This document shows positions 15,394 through 25,101 of a DNA stretch of 64,000 nucleotides, piece by piece. The position numbers were made by a program, and so were the translations under genes. A model generated the notes under the pieces. The model searched no databases. It was given only the letters and a program-made list of their open reading frames with translations, and was not told the DNA's origin. Source of the stretch: Streptomyces tendae (GTDB lineage Bacteria > Actinomycetota > Actinomycetes > Streptomycetales > Streptomycetaceae). The stretch covers positions 1 through 64,000 of the forward strand of contig NZ_BMUY01000001.1 of NCBI RefSeq assembly GCF_014650435.1. The letters are read 5' to 3'. Position 1 is the first letter of the stretch; the number at the start of each line of letters is the position of its first letter.

Positions 15394-18300
15394 ATGGCCA
15401 CCGCTCCGGAGACGGCCACGACGTCCGGCACGGGCTCGGCGTCCGCCGCGGCTTCGACGTCCGCCACGGGCTCGGCGTCCGCCACGGTCACGTACGACAC
15501 CGCCGATGCCGGCGCGTACGAGGTGCTGCGCGACCGTCTCGCCGCGCAGACCGCCGACCTCGCCCGCCGGGCCGAACTCCTCAACGCCCGCCGGGTGGAG
15601 GAGTTCGGCTCGGCACGGCTCGAACTGGCCTCCACCGAGCGGCTGCGCACCGAACACCCGGGTGTGCCCTGCGACCTCGCCGCCGTCGGCGACAGCCTGC
15701 TCCTGGGCTCCACCGGCCGCCCGGGCGACCGGCGCACGCGGCCCGCGGCCGTGGCCGACGTCTTCACCCTGTACGACCGCGATCTGAACCCGCTGCCCGA
15801 GTCGGCCGTGCCCGGCCTGCTCGACGACCCGGCCTTCGTACGGGAGTTCGCGGACCTGCACCGCTACTACCGGCAGGCCCGGCTGCTGCGGCTGCGCCCC
15901 GTCGGCGGCAGGCTGCTGGCCGTCTTCCGCACCGGCGAGAAGGCCGACGACATCCGCGTCCTGCGCTGGGAGCTGACCGAGGACGGACGGGCCGCCTTCC
16001 TGGACGCGCGCGGCGAACGCGACGACGTGTTCCCGCCGTCCCACGACTTCGAGTGGACCGCCGCGACCCGCGAGGACCACGTCCTGGGCCGCCACCCGCA
16101 CGTGTCGGTGCGCGGCGAGTTCCACGTCAGCGCGGTGGGCGGCGCCCTCACCGTCAAGCTGGAGGACGACACCGAGACCGCCGAGGGCGTCTACTCCGAG
16201 CCCGTCGACGAACCCCTCCAGTCTCTGGCCGACGCCGGCATCGCACACGCCCGGGTGGGCGCCCTGATCCTGCTGCGGATCCGGCCCTACAAGGAGGACA
16301 CCGACCGGCACCTGGTGTTCAACACCCTCACCAAGTCGGTGGTCCGCCTGGACGGCATCGGCCTGGCCTGCCGCCGCCTGCCCGACGACCAGGGCATCGT
16401 CTTCCCCGGCGGCTACTGCCTGGCCACCGGCGCCCACAAGACGTACGAACTCGACGCGGCGGGCCTGGAGTTCGAACGCGAGGTGCGCTCGCCCAACGGC
16501 GAGGACGTGCTGTACGCCTTCCACGCGCGCGGCGAGAGCCGGGGGCTGCTGCTGTCGTACAACACCATCCGCAAGGAGGTCGCGAACCCGCTGCCCTGCC
16601 GGGGCTGGGCGCTGGCGGAGGACGGCACCTTCACGGTCCTGCGGGCGGACGGCGACGAACCCGCGCAGGTGCACCCCGTGCAGCTGTGGCACTCGCCGTA
16701 CGTCTCCGACACCCACGCCGCCGCCGCGCCCACCGGGAGCGGACCGCTGGCGCGCGTGGGCAACGCCGACCTGGTGCGCGGCATCTCCGCCTGCCTGTCC
16801 GTCGCCGGGGCCGTCGGCGAGGGCATCACCACCGCCGAGGGCTACCGGGCGCTCGCCGCCTCCTGCGTACGCGCGGCCGACGCCCACCACTGGCTGGGCG
16901 AGGCGGACCTGGGCGACCTGGCCGGCGCGCTGGCCGCCGTACGCGAGACCGCCGAGCAGGTGCTGGCCGAGTTCGAGACGGTACGGGACCTGACCCGGCG
17001 GGCGGCCGAGGCCCGCGACGCGGCCGCCGAGCGGATCGCGTCGGTGGTCCGGCGGCTGCGCGGCGAGGCGCCCAAGGAGGCCGCCGCCTGGGTACGGGGC
17101 CTGACCGAACTGCGGCACGCGCACGGGCATCTGCTGACCGTCAGAGAGATGCGGTATGCCGACGCCCCGGGCATCGGCGCCCTCGCCGAGGAGGCCGAGG
17201 CGTCCCTCGCCGACCTCGGGCAGCGGGCGGTGGCCTTCCTCGCCCGCGAGGACGCCTTCGACGCCCAGCGCGCGGACGTCGAGGCGCTCGTCGCCGACGC
17301 GGAGGCCATCGCCACCGTCGCCGAGGCGGGTCCGGTCGCCGCCCGGCTCGACGAACTCGCCGACGGGCTGCGCACGGTCACCGACGTCGTCGCCGAACTC
17401 GACATGGGCGACGCCACCGTCCGCACCGCCCTGCTGGAACGCGTCGCGGCCGTCCTGGGCGGCGTCAACCGCGCCCGCGCCACCCTCGACGCCCGCCGCC
17501 GGGCCCTCCTCGACCGGGAGGGCCGCGCCGAGTTCACCGCCGAGACGGCCCTGCTCGGCCAGGCCGTCACCGCCGCGCTCGCCGCCGCCGACACCCCGGA
17601 GCGCTGCGACGACCAGCTGGCGCGGCTCCTTGCCCGACTGGAGGACCTGGAGTCCCGCTTCGCTGAGTTCGACGGCTTCCTCGGCGAACTCGCCGACAAA
17701 CGCACCGAGATCTACGAGGCGCTCGCCGCCCGCAAGCAGTCCCTCTCCGACACCCGGGCCCGCCGCGCCGAGCAACTCGCCGCCTCCGCCGCCCGGATCA
17801 TGGAGACGATCAACCGGCGGTGCGCGACGCTCGCCGACGCCGACGCGGTCAGCACGTACTTCGCCTCCGACCCCATGCCGGCCAAGGTCCGCCGCACCGC
17901 CGAGGAACTGCGCGCCCTCGGCGACAGTGTCCGCGCCGAGGAACTGGACGGGCGCCTCAAGTCGGCCCGCCAGGAGGCCGCCCGCGCCCTGCGCGACCGC
18001 ACCGACCTGTACGCCGACGACGGCCGCACCCTGCGCCTGGGCGCCCACCGCTTCGCCGTCAACACCCAGCCCCTCGACCTCACCCTCGTCCCCGACGGCG
18101 ACGGGCTCGCCTTCGCCCTCACCGGCACGGACTACCGCTCGCCGGTCACCGACCCGGACTTCGCGGCCACCCGCGCCCACTGGGACCGCACCCTGCCCTC
18201 GGAGTCCCCCGGCGTCTACCGCGCCGAGCACCTCGCCGCCCGCCTGCTCCGGGAGCACGGCGCGAGCGCCCTCGCCGACGCCGACGACCTGCCCGCCCTC

Positions 18301-20727
18301 GTCCGCGAGGCCGCGCAGGAGGCGTACGACGAGGGCTACGAGCGGGGCGTGCACGACCACGACGCGACGGCCGTCCTGACCGCGCTGCTGCCCCTGTACG
18401 ACAGGGCCGGGACCCTCGTCCACGAACCGGCCGCCCGCGCCGCCGCCCAGCTCTTCTGGGCCCACGGCACCACGCCGGAGACACGCGAGTCCTGGACCCG
18501 GCGCGCCCGCTCCCTGGCCCGCGCCCGCGACACCTTCGGCCTCTCGACCGCCATCGGCGCCCTGGAGGACGAACTGGCGGGGGCCGTCGACGCGTGGTTG
18601 GGGTCGGGTTCGGGGCCGGCGTCGGCGGAGACGGTGGCGGTGGCGGGGGTGGTCGGCGGCGCGGGTGCCGGTTCGCCGACGGGTGCTTCCGGCGCGGTGG
18701 CCGCGGCGGCCGGGGTGGCTGATTCGGCCGCCGGAGCGGCCGGGGCCGGTTCGCTGGTGGGGACGGCCGATTCGGCCGTGGGGGCGGCTGGTCCGGCCGC
18801 CCCCACGGCCGGGGGCGCCCGTCGGGCGGCGGGCGTGCTCCCGGCCGCACGAGGGAGGGCCCGCACGGACGAAGGCTTTGCGGGGGCGGCCGGGGCCGTC
18901 GGCCCTCCGACCGGCGCGCTCGGCCGGCCCGCAGAGCCCTCGGGCTCCGGTGGGCAGCCTGCCCACGCGGCCGCCGCGTACCTCTTTCACGAGCTGACCA
19001 CCGGCCCCGGCGGCTTCGTTCTCGGTGCCGGGACGCGCACGCTCCTGGAGAAGTTCCGCCGGACCGTGGGCAGCCCGGCCTACGACGAGGATCTGGCCGC
19101 GCTGGACGACCTGGCCGCCCGGGGGCAGCTCGCCGAGGCGTGGATCTCGTCGTACGCCGCCGCCACCGGCGCCGACCTCACCCCCGGTGAACTGGCCGAG
19201 GCGGTCGCCGCCGAGCTCTGCCCGGACCTGCCCCGCTATGACGGGGACGCCCCGCCGACGGCCACGGCCGAGGGCCTGCTGGGCAGTCACCCGCGCGTCA
19301 CGGGCGGCCGACTGCCGCTGCGCCTCGACGAGTTCCTCGCCCGTACCGCCCGTTTCGCCGCGCACGACGTCCCCGCGTTCCGCGCCTACCAGCGGCGCCG
19401 TACCGCCCTGGTGGGCGCCGAACGGGACCGCCTGCGCCTGGACGACCACCGCCCGCGCGTCATGTCCGCCTTCGTCCGCAACCGCCTCGTGGACGAGGTC
19501 TACCTGCCGCTCGTCGGCGACAGCCTGGCCAAGCAGCTGGGCGCCACCGGCGACGGCAAGCGCACCGACACCGGCGGCCTGCTGCTGCTCCTGTCCCCGC
19601 CCGGCTACGGCAAGACGACCCTGGTGGAGTACGTCGCCGAGCGGCTCGGCCTGATGCTGGTGAAGGTCGGCGGCCCCGCGCTCGGACACGCCGTCACCTC
19701 GCTCGACCCGGCCGACGCCCCGAACGCCACCGCGCGCCAGGAGGTCGAGAAGATCAACTTCGCGCTGGCGGCCGGGAACAACACGCTGCTCTACCTGGAC
19801 GACATCCAGCACACCTCCCCCGAGCTGCTCCAGAAGTTCATCCCGCTGTGCGATGCCACCCGCCGCGTGGACGGCGTGTGGGACGGCCGCCCCCGCACCT
19901 ACGACCTGCGCGGCAAGCGCTTCGCCGTCTGCATGGCCGGCAACCCCTACACCGAGTCCGGCGCCCGCTTCCAGGTCCCCGACATGCTCGCCAACCGCGC
20001 CGACGTCTGGAACCTGGGCGACGTCCTGACCGGCAAGGAGGACGCCTTCGCGCTGAGCTTCCTGGAGAACGCGCTCACCGCCAACCCGGTCCTGGCCCCG
20101 CTGGCCGGCCGCGACCGGACCGACCTGGAGCTGCTGGTCCGGCTCGCCACCGGCGACCCCACCGCACGCGCCGACCGCCTCGCCCACGCCTGCCCACCGG
20201 CCGAACTGGAGCGGATCCTGTCCGTCCTGCGCCACCTCGTGGCCGCCCGGGAGACGGTGCTCGCCGTCAACGCCGCCTACATCGCCTCCGCGGCCCGGTC
20301 GGACGACTCCCGTACGGAACCCGCCTTCCGGCTCCAGGGCTCCTACCGCAACATGAACAAGATCGCCCAGCGCATCCGCCCCGTCATGAACGACGCCGAA
20401 CGCGCCGCCGTCCTCGACGACCACTACACCGCCGAGGCGCAGACCCTGACCCACGGGGCCGAGGCCAACCTCCTCAAGCTCGCCGAGCTGCGCGGCACAC
20501 TCACCCCGGAGCAGGCCGCCCGCTGGGCCGAGGTGCGCACCGCCCACGTCCGCGCCCGGACCCTCGGCGGCCCCGGCGACGACCCGCTCACCCGTGCCGT
20601 CGCCGCGCTTGGCCTCCTCGCGGACCGGGTCGCCGCCGTCGAGTCCGCCATCACCCGCGTCGCCGATCCCCGCCGCCTCCTGGCCAACCCGCACGCGCGG
20701 GACGCCGCCGGCGGGACGGAGCGGTGA
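15394..20727 (+). CDS. giant DUF3686 / 'DNA repair ATPase' AAA protein
   Basis: 1777 residues, one of the longest genes here. The N-terminal two thirds match the DUF3686 type (product name 'DNA repair ATPase' in annotations, with weak experimental basis). It contains long helical segments (about 500-860). The AAA ATPase module is C-terminal: Walker A PPGYGKTT at about 1402-1409, Walker B LLYLDDIQH at about 1466-1474, with an arginine-rich sensor area after it. An Ala/Gly/Val-rich insertion of about 120 residues (about 1070-1190) has no counterpart in folded domains. It is probably co-transcribed with the flotillin gene; similar flotillin-ATPase pairs exist elsewhere (recognition from memory). 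A membrane-stress or remodelling role is inferred. Confidence 0.82.
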   Translation: MATAPETATTSGTGSASAAASTSATGSASATVTYDTADAGAYEVLRDRLAAQTADLARRAELLNARRVEEFGSARLELASTERLRTEHPGVPCDLAAVGDSLLLGSTGRPGDRRTRPAAVADVFTLYDRDLNPLPESAVPGLLDDPAFVREFADLHRYYRQARLLRLRPVGGRLLAVFRTGEKADDIRVLRWELTEDGRAAFLDARGERDDVFPPSHDFEWTAATREDHVLGRHPHVSVRGEFHVSAVGGALTVKLEDDTETAEGVYSEPVDEPLQSLADAGIAHARVGALILLRIRPYKEDTDRHLVFNTLTKSVVRLDGIGLACRRLPDDQGIVFPGGYCLATGAHKTYELDAAGLEFEREVRSPNGEDVLYAFHARGESRGLLLSYNTIRKEVANPLPCRGWALAEDGTFTVLRADGDEPAQVHPVQLWHSPYVSDTHAAAAPTGSGPLARVGNADLVRGISACLSVAGAVGEGITTAEGYRALAASCVRAADAHHWLGEADLGDLAGALAAVRETAEQVLAEFETVRDLTRRAAEARDAAAERIASVVRRLRGEAPKEAAAWVRGLTELRHAHGHLLTVREMRYADAPGIGALAEEAEASLADLGQRAVAFLAREDAFDAQRADVEALVADAEAIATVAEAGPVAARLDELADGLRTVTDVVAELDMGDATVRTALLERVAAVLGGVNRARATLDARRRALLDREGRAEFTAETALLGQAVTAALAAADTPERCDDQLARLLARLEDLESRFAEFDGFLGELADKRTEIYEALAARKQSLSDTRARRAEQLAASAARIMETINRRCATLADADAVSTYFASDPMPAKVRRTAEELRALGDSVRAEELDGRLKSARQEAARALRDRTDLYADDGRTLRLGAHRFAVNTQPLDLTLVPDGDGLAFALTGTDYRSPVTDPDFAATRAHWDRTLPSESPGVYRAEHLAARLLREHGASALADADDLPALVREAAQEAYDEGYERGVHDHDATAVLTALLPLYDRAGTLVHEPAARAAAQLFWAHGTTPETRESWTRRARSLARARDTFGLSTAIGALEDELAGAVDAWLGSGSGPASAETVAVAGVVGGAGAGSPTGASGAVAAAAGVADSAAGAAGAGSLVGTADSAVGAAGPAAPTAGGARRAAGVLPAARGRARTDEGFAGAAGAVGPPTGALGRPAEPSGSGGQPAHAAAAYLFHELTTGPGGFVLGAGTRTLLEKFRRTVGSPAYDEDLAALDDLAARGQLAEAWISSYAAATGADLTPGELAEAVAAELCPDLPRYDGDAPPTATAEGLLGSHPRVTGGRLPLRLDEFLARTARFAAHDVPAFRAYQRRRTALVGAERDRLRLDDHRPRVMSAFVRNRLVDEVYLPLVGDSLAKQLGATGDGKRTDTGGLLLLLSPPGYGKTTLVEYVAERLGLMLVKVGGPALGHAVTSLDPADAPNATARQEVEKINFALAAGNNTLLYLDDIQHTSPELLQKFIPLCDATRRVDGVWDGRPRTYDLRGKRFAVCMAGNPYTESGARFQVPDMLANRADVWNLGDVLTGKEDAFALSFLENALTANPVLAPLAGRDRTDLELLVRLATGDPTARADRLAHACPPAELERILSVLRHLVAARETVLAVNAAYIASAARSDDSRTEPAFRLQGSYRNMNKIAQRIRPVMNDAERAAVLDDHYTAEAQTLTHGAEANLLKLAELRGTLTPEQAARWAEVRTAHVRARTLGGPGDDPLTRAVAALGLLADRVAAVESAITRVADPRRLLANPHARDAAGGTER

Positions 20728-20803
20728 CCGCAAGGGCGGACGGAGCGGTGACCGCGGGCCGCGGGGGCCGCGGGGGCGCTCGCAGCCCCGCTCGCAGTCC
20801 CGC

Positions 20804-22897
20804 TCACAGACCCGCGGTGTCCGGCACGTCGAATGCCTCCAGCAGGTCGGACGTGTCCGGCGGCCCGCCGTCGAGCCGCTGCTCGGACCAGATGGTCTTG
20901 GCGTGGCGGCTGTGCCGGACGCCCCAGTGCGTGCTGAGCCGCATCACGATGAACAGGCCGCGGCCGCCCTCGTCGTTCTCCCGGGCGCGGCGCAGATGGG
21001 GGCTGGCGCTGTTGGCGTCCGTGACCTCGGTCAGCAGCCGGCCCCGGTCCCGGATGAGCCGCAGCCGCACCGGGCCCTTGCCGTAGCGGATGGCGTTGGT
21101 GACGAGTTCGCTGACGACGAGTTCGGTGGTGTAGACCGCCTCGTCGAGGTTCCAGGCGGCGAGCTGCCGGTCGACGAGCCGGCGGGCGGTGCCCACCACG
21201 GAGGCGTCGGCGGGCAGCGTCCAGTCCGCGACGTGCTCCGGCGGCAGGACACGGGTGCGGGCGAGCAGCAGGACGGCGTCGTCGTGGCGGGAGGGCGCCA
21301 TGTGGTACACGGCGGTGTCGCACAGCTCCTGCAAGGGCCGCGTGGTGGAGGCCAGGATGTGTTCGAGGCGGCGCCGCGCGGCGTCCCCCTGGTCGCCGTT
21401 GCCCCGGGTGAGGCCGTTGGTGTGCAGGGCCAGCAGCGTGCCCGGCGCCAGTTCGAGCACGGCCGGGGTGAAGACGTGTCCGCCACCGGTCCCGAGCGGC
21501 GGTCCCTGCGGGACCTCAACGGTGCGGGGGACTCCGTCGGGGTCGATGACGACGGGGGCGGGGTGGCCCGCGCGGACCATGGTGCAGTGCCGGGAGACGG
21601 GGTTGTAGACAGTGACCGCGCAGCTCGCCACCGCCCGGTTCGGACCCGGCCCGGAGGCGTTCGCCAGCTGGGAGGCGACCTCGTCCAGGTGGGTCAGCAA
21701 CTCGTCCGTCTCCAGGTCCCGCAGGGCCAGGGTGCGCAGCGCCAGGCGGAGCTGGCCCATCGTGGCCGCCGCCTCGATGCCGTGGCCGGTGACGTCCCCG
21801 ACGACGAGGGCGACGCGCGTACCGGAGAGGGGCACGACGTCGAACCAGTCGCCGCCGGCGCTCTCCGGCAGGTACACGTGGGCGGTCTCCACCGCCGAGA
21901 GCAGCGGGATCGCGCCGGGCTGGAGCCTGCGCTGGAGGGCGGCCGCCACGGTGTGCTCGCGCCGGTAGCTGTGCGCGTTGTCCAGGTGCACGGACGCGGT
22001 GAACGCCGCCTGCCGGGCCACGTCCAGGTCGGCTTCCTCGAAGGGGTCGGTCCGGTGCCGGTACAGGGTCAGCAGCCCGAGCACGGTGTCCCGGGCCAGC
22101 AACGGGGCGACGATCATGGAGTGCACGCCCGCCCGGACCAGCGGCTCGAAGCCCTCCGGGTCGGTGGACAGCCAGGGGTCGTCGGAGGAGACGCGGACCA
22201 GCCGGGCCCGCATGTCGTTGAGGACCTGCGTGTACGGGGTGGGGAAGGGCAGCGGACGGCTGTCGCCCTCCCTGCGGCTCACCTCCGCGGACGGCGGGGC
22301 GAAGGCCACCCGGCGCAGGGGAACCTCCGTCGGCGGGGGACCGGCAGCCCGCTCGGCCGCGACGGCACCGTCGTCCAGCAGGTCGACGGTGGCCGCGTCG
22401 GCGAAGGCGGGCACCAGGGCCCGCACCAGCTCGTCGCCCGTGGTCCGGACGTCCAGCGTGGAGCCGACCGTCGCGTGCACCTCGCTCAGTACGGCGAGCC
22501 GGTCCGCCGCGGCCTGCCGCTCGGTCACGTCCTCGACCACGCCCACCAGGCCGGGCCTGCCGCCACCGAGGTCGTGCAGCGGGAAGAGGGACACCTCGAC
22601 GGCCAGCGCCTGGTGCGGGTCGGACGGCGACTTGCCGCGGACCAGGCGGCCCCGCAGCGCCTCGCCGGTCGCCAGGACCTCGTCGATCAGGCCCTGCAGT
22701 ACGTCCGCCTCGAACCCGGGGGCGAAGTCGGCGATGCCCTGTCCGAGGACGTCCTCGTCGGACAGGCCCCGCACTCCCCGGCCGGCCGGGTTGTAGCGGG
22801 TGACCCTCTGCTCGGAGTCGAAGACGAACAGCCCCTGGGGCGAGTTGGCGAACAGCGCGTTGAGCACCGCGGCGTCGCCGATGGGGTCGCCTGTCAC
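20804..22897 (-). CDS. PAS-GAF-SpoIIE phosphatase with C-terminal ATPase domain
   Basis: 697 residues from a GTG start at 22897 with GGGAG about 8 bases upstream; the longer open frame contains no domain before it. Order: PAS (about 10-125, GLFVFDSEQRVTRYNPAGRG), GAF (about 140-310), SpoIIE/PP2C phosphatase (about 325-545, with GGDWFDVV near 345 and GDVTGHG near 365 carrying the metal-binding aspartates), and a HATPase_c anti-sigma-like kinase domain (about 570-690, ELVVSELVTNAIRYG, NDEGGRGLFIV). Such proteins act on anti-sigma-factor antagonists or as self-contained partner-switch regulators, a family widespread in Streptomyces. Signal sensed by PAS/GAF is unknown. Confidence 0.9.
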   Translation of the reverse strand: MTGDPIGDAAVLNALFANSPQGLFVFDSEQRVTRYNPAGRGVRGLSDEDVLGQGIADFAPGFEADVLQGLIDEVLATGEALRGRLVRGKSPSDPHQALAVEVSLFPLHDLGGGRPGLVGVVEDVTERQAAADRLAVLSEVHATVGSTLDVRTTGDELVRALVPAFADAATVDLLDDGAVAAERAAGPPPTEVPLRRVAFAPPSAEVSRREGDSRPLPFPTPYTQVLNDMRARLVRVSSDDPWLSTDPEGFEPLVRAGVHSMIVAPLLARDTVLGLLTLYRHRTDPFEEADLDVARQAAFTASVHLDNAHSYRREHTVAAALQRRLQPGAIPLLSAVETAHVYLPESAGGDWFDVVPLSGTRVALVVGDVTGHGIEAAATMGQLRLALRTLALRDLETDELLTHLDEVASQLANASGPGPNRAVASCAVTVYNPVSRHCTMVRAGHPAPVVIDPDGVPRTVEVPQGPPLGTGGGHVFTPAVLELAPGTLLALHTNGLTRGNGDQGDAARRRLEHILASTTRPLQELCDTAVYHMAPSRHDDAVLLLARTRVLPPEHVADWTLPADASVVGTARRLVDRQLAAWNLDEAVYTTELVVSELVTNAIRYGKGPVRLRLIRDRGRLLTEVTDANSASPHLRRARENDEGGRGLFIVMRLSTHWGVRHSRHAKTIWSEQRLDGGPPDTSDLLEAFDVPDTAGL

Positions 22898-22979
22898 CGC
22901 ACGCTCCCTTCGCGGCCCTCCCCTCACCTTCTCGCATCGGCACCGCCCGGCAACTCGGCCGGAGGGTGGCGTGCGACGA

Positions 22980-23015
22980 ACCGCTCGCCGGCCTCGACCG
23001 AGACCGGCGAGCGGT
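22980..23015 (-). terminator. hairpin downstream of the DUF4396 gene
   Basis: Perfect 12-bp stem ACCGCTCGCCGG / CCGGCGAGCGGT with a 12-base loop, 14 bases past the DUF4396 stop codon. It separates that gene from the phosphatase gene on the same strand. Confidence 0.65.
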
Positions 23016-23028
23016 GTGCCGGGGGCGG

Positions 23029-23487
23029 TCAGTGGTAGGCGTGGACGACGGCGTGGCCCTTGCCGCGGCCGATCATCCACTTGTTGACCGGCGTGGTGAT
23101 CAGGAACGCGACGGCGAAGCCGCCGAGCAGGGCGTACCAGAACAGCCCGTCGGACAGGTGCGCGTCCATCGCGCCCGGGACGAGGGCGATGATGCCGTTG
23201 TCGACCAGCTCCATCACGGCGATGGAGACGGTGTCGGCGGCCAGCGCCACCTTGACCGCGGCCTTCATGGACACCCCGGCGCGCACCACGGCGAACAGGG
23301 TGAAGGAGTAGCCGAAGACGAAGGCCAGGGCGATGGCCAGCACCATGGTCGGCACGTTGCCCCACATCAGCGCGGTGCCGATGACCATGCCGAGAATCTC
23401 GCCGACGGCGCACCCGGTGAGGCAGTGCAGGGTCGCCCGCATGGCCGTCGCCCACGTGGTGCCGTGTTGGTGCGTGTTGTGGTCCAT
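23029..23487 (-). CDS. DUF4396 membrane protein
   Basis: 152 residues from the ATG at 23487 (a TTG at 23496 is possible). A His-rich start (MDHNTHQHG) precedes four hydrophobic helices (about 16-42, 46-68, 78-100, 118-140) and an acidic/polar tail ending HAVVHAYH. This fits the DUF4396 family, function unknown; members occur beside copper genes in actinobacteria as far as I recall. A perfect CsoR-type palindrome lies only 13 bases upstream of the start, which supports copper-responsive control and possibly a leaderless or very short transcript. Confidence 0.75.
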   Translation of the reverse strand: MDHNTHQHGTTWATAMRATLHCLTGCAVGEILGMVIGTALMWGNVPTMVLAIALAFVFGYSFTLFAVVRAGVSMKAAVKVALAADTVSIAVMELVDNGIIALVPGAMDAHLSDGLFWYALLGGFAVAFLITTPVNKWMIGRGKGHAVVHAYH

Positions 23488-23499
23488 GACCGCCAAGAT

Positions 23500-23516
23500 A
23501 TACCCCCTGGGGGTAT
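23500..23516. promoter_or_regulatory. CsoR-like copper operator
   Basis: ATACCCCC-T-GGGGGTAT, a perfect 17-bp palindrome with an odd centre, of the type bound by copper-sensing CsoR repressors (TACCCC...GGGGTA core). No csoR gene is in the window, so the regulator would act in trans. Confidence 0.7.
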
Positions 23517-23591
23517 CTAGGCCAGTCGTTCAGGCACTCGTCCGCGCAGCCCGAGCCCGCCGCGCACACTCGTCCGCCCAGCCGTCCGCCG

Positions 23592-24812
23592 TCACCATGC
23601 CTCCGAGTCCCGCGCCCCGTCCGCCGGGGACACCGCCCCGGCCGTCCGGCCCCTCGCCCGCACCCGCGCGGCGACCAGCGGGAACACGAGTACGGAGATC
23701 ATCGCGGCGCCCACCAGCGAGGCCGCCAGGTCCGTGCCGATCAGCTTCTGGTCGACGCCGATGGTGGTGATGGCGACGACCAGCGGCAGGCACGTCGAGG
23801 TGAACAGCGCCAGCGCCATCCGGTCCGCGCGACCGAGGTCCCTGGGCGCGAGGAGGTACACCGGGACGCCGTGCACCAGCAGGAAGAGCAGCAGGAACCC
23901 CGGCAGCAGCAGCAGGGCGCCCGGGTCGTGCAGCAGCGCGTCCAGGTCGAACTCGATGCCGGTGACGACGTAGAAGAGGGGCACGAGGAAGCCGAACCCC
24001 ATGGCCTCCACCTTGCCGAGGACCTCCCCGCTGCTCGCGGGCGCGGCCCGGAGCAGTACGAGCCGGGTCAGGACCCCGGCGGCGAACGCGCCCAGCAGTA
24101 CGTCGAGGCCGAAGACCTCCGCGAGGCCAAGCATGCAGGCGAGCAGCAGCATCACGAACCGGACGGCGAACTGGCCGCTGCTGTGCAGGGTCAGCTCGGT
24201 CAGCCGCGCGAACCACGGCGGCCTCGGGCGCAGCGCCCAGAACACGGCGGCGGCCGTGATCGCCCCGAACGCGGCCAGCAGCGCCGCCGACTCGGCCGGC
24301 CGGCGCCCGCTGAGCAGCAGCGCCACGGCGATCACGGGCCCGAACTCGCCGACCGCGCCGAACGCCGAGATCACCGTCCCGAACCGGCTGCGCAGTTCGC
24401 CGCTGTCCCGCAGCATCGGCAGGACGGTGCCGAGGGTGGTGCTGGTGAGGGCGGTGCCGACGACGAACGCCTCGAAGACGTCCCCGCGGCTGATGAGCAG
24501 CGCCAGCGCGATCCCGGCGACCAGGGCGAGGGGCCACGACCACAGGGAACGGCGCAGGGTGTCGCCGCGGACGGCGGCGAAGTCGATCTCGTAGCCGGCC
24601 AGGAAGATCAGCATGGAAAGGCCGAGATCGGCGAGCGTGTCGACCACCTCGCCGGGACGGGCCCAGCCGAGCACGTCGGGCCCCATCAGGATGCCGAGGA
24701 CGATCTCGAAGATGACCAGCGGGACCCGGACCCGCCGGCCCGTGGCGTGGACGAGGAGCGGCGCCAGCACCGCGGCGGCCATGATCAGGACGAGGGTCCC
24801 CGGATGGCTCAT
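23592..24812 (-). CDS. cation:proton antiporter (CPA2/Na+-H+ exchanger family)
   Basis: 406 residues from ATG 24812. About 12 hydrophobic helices are evident, beginning PGTLVLIMAAAVLAPLLV and including the exchanger motifs VPLVIFEIVLGILMGPDVLGW and LIFLAGYEIDF, with later KVEAMGFGFLVPLFYVVTGIEFD and VAITTIGVD. No cytoplasmic RCK/TrkA domain is attached. The open frame continues about 80 codons upstream but that part is basic and without family resemblance. The transported cation is not inferable. The gene is divergent from the ANTAR gene. Confidence 0.87.
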   Translation of the reverse strand: MSHPGTLVLIMAAAVLAPLLVHATGRRVRVPLVIFEIVLGILMGPDVLGWARPGEVVDTLADLGLSMLIFLAGYEIDFAAVRGDTLRRSLWSWPLALVAGIALALLISRGDVFEAFVVGTALTSTTLGTVLPMLRDSGELRSRFGTVISAFGAVGEFGPVIAVALLLSGRRPAESAALLAAFGAITAAAVFWALRPRPPWFARLTELTLHSSGQFAVRFVMLLLACMLGLAEVFGLDVLLGAFAAGVLTRLVLLRAAPASSGEVLGKVEAMGFGFLVPLFYVVTGIEFDLDALLHDPGALLLLPGFLLLFLLVHGVPVYLLAPRDLGRADRMALALFTSTCLPLVVAITTIGVDQKLIGTDLAASLVGAAMISVLVFPLVAARVRARGRTAGAVSPADGARDSEAW

Positions 24813-25101
24813 GAGGCGCCGCCGCGCCGCCGGACCACGGACCGGCGCGCACGTCGGAGACCCGCGTTCCGTGCCATCGACGCTCCCTCGCGAACGGCGT
24901 GCGGGGACGGGGCACCGGGCGGCACCCGCCCCCCGCGCCCGCCACTTGTCACTGTCGCCCGCCGGACGGGCCGGGACCACCGGGCGTACGCCGGAAGGGG
25001 GGAGCGGGACGCTGCCGCCGGGAAGACGGGTGGGCGCCCGGACGGATGCCGGCACGGAACGGGGGCAGGCGTGAGGATGTCCCTACCCGCCGTCCACACC
25101 G

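Noticed and set aside
14446..20733. 2095-residue frame on the minus strand opposite the giant ATPase
   Set aside because: Composition is Gly/Val/Arg-rich without domains, typical antisense shadow of a GC3-rich gene; the plus strand carries clear AAA motifs.
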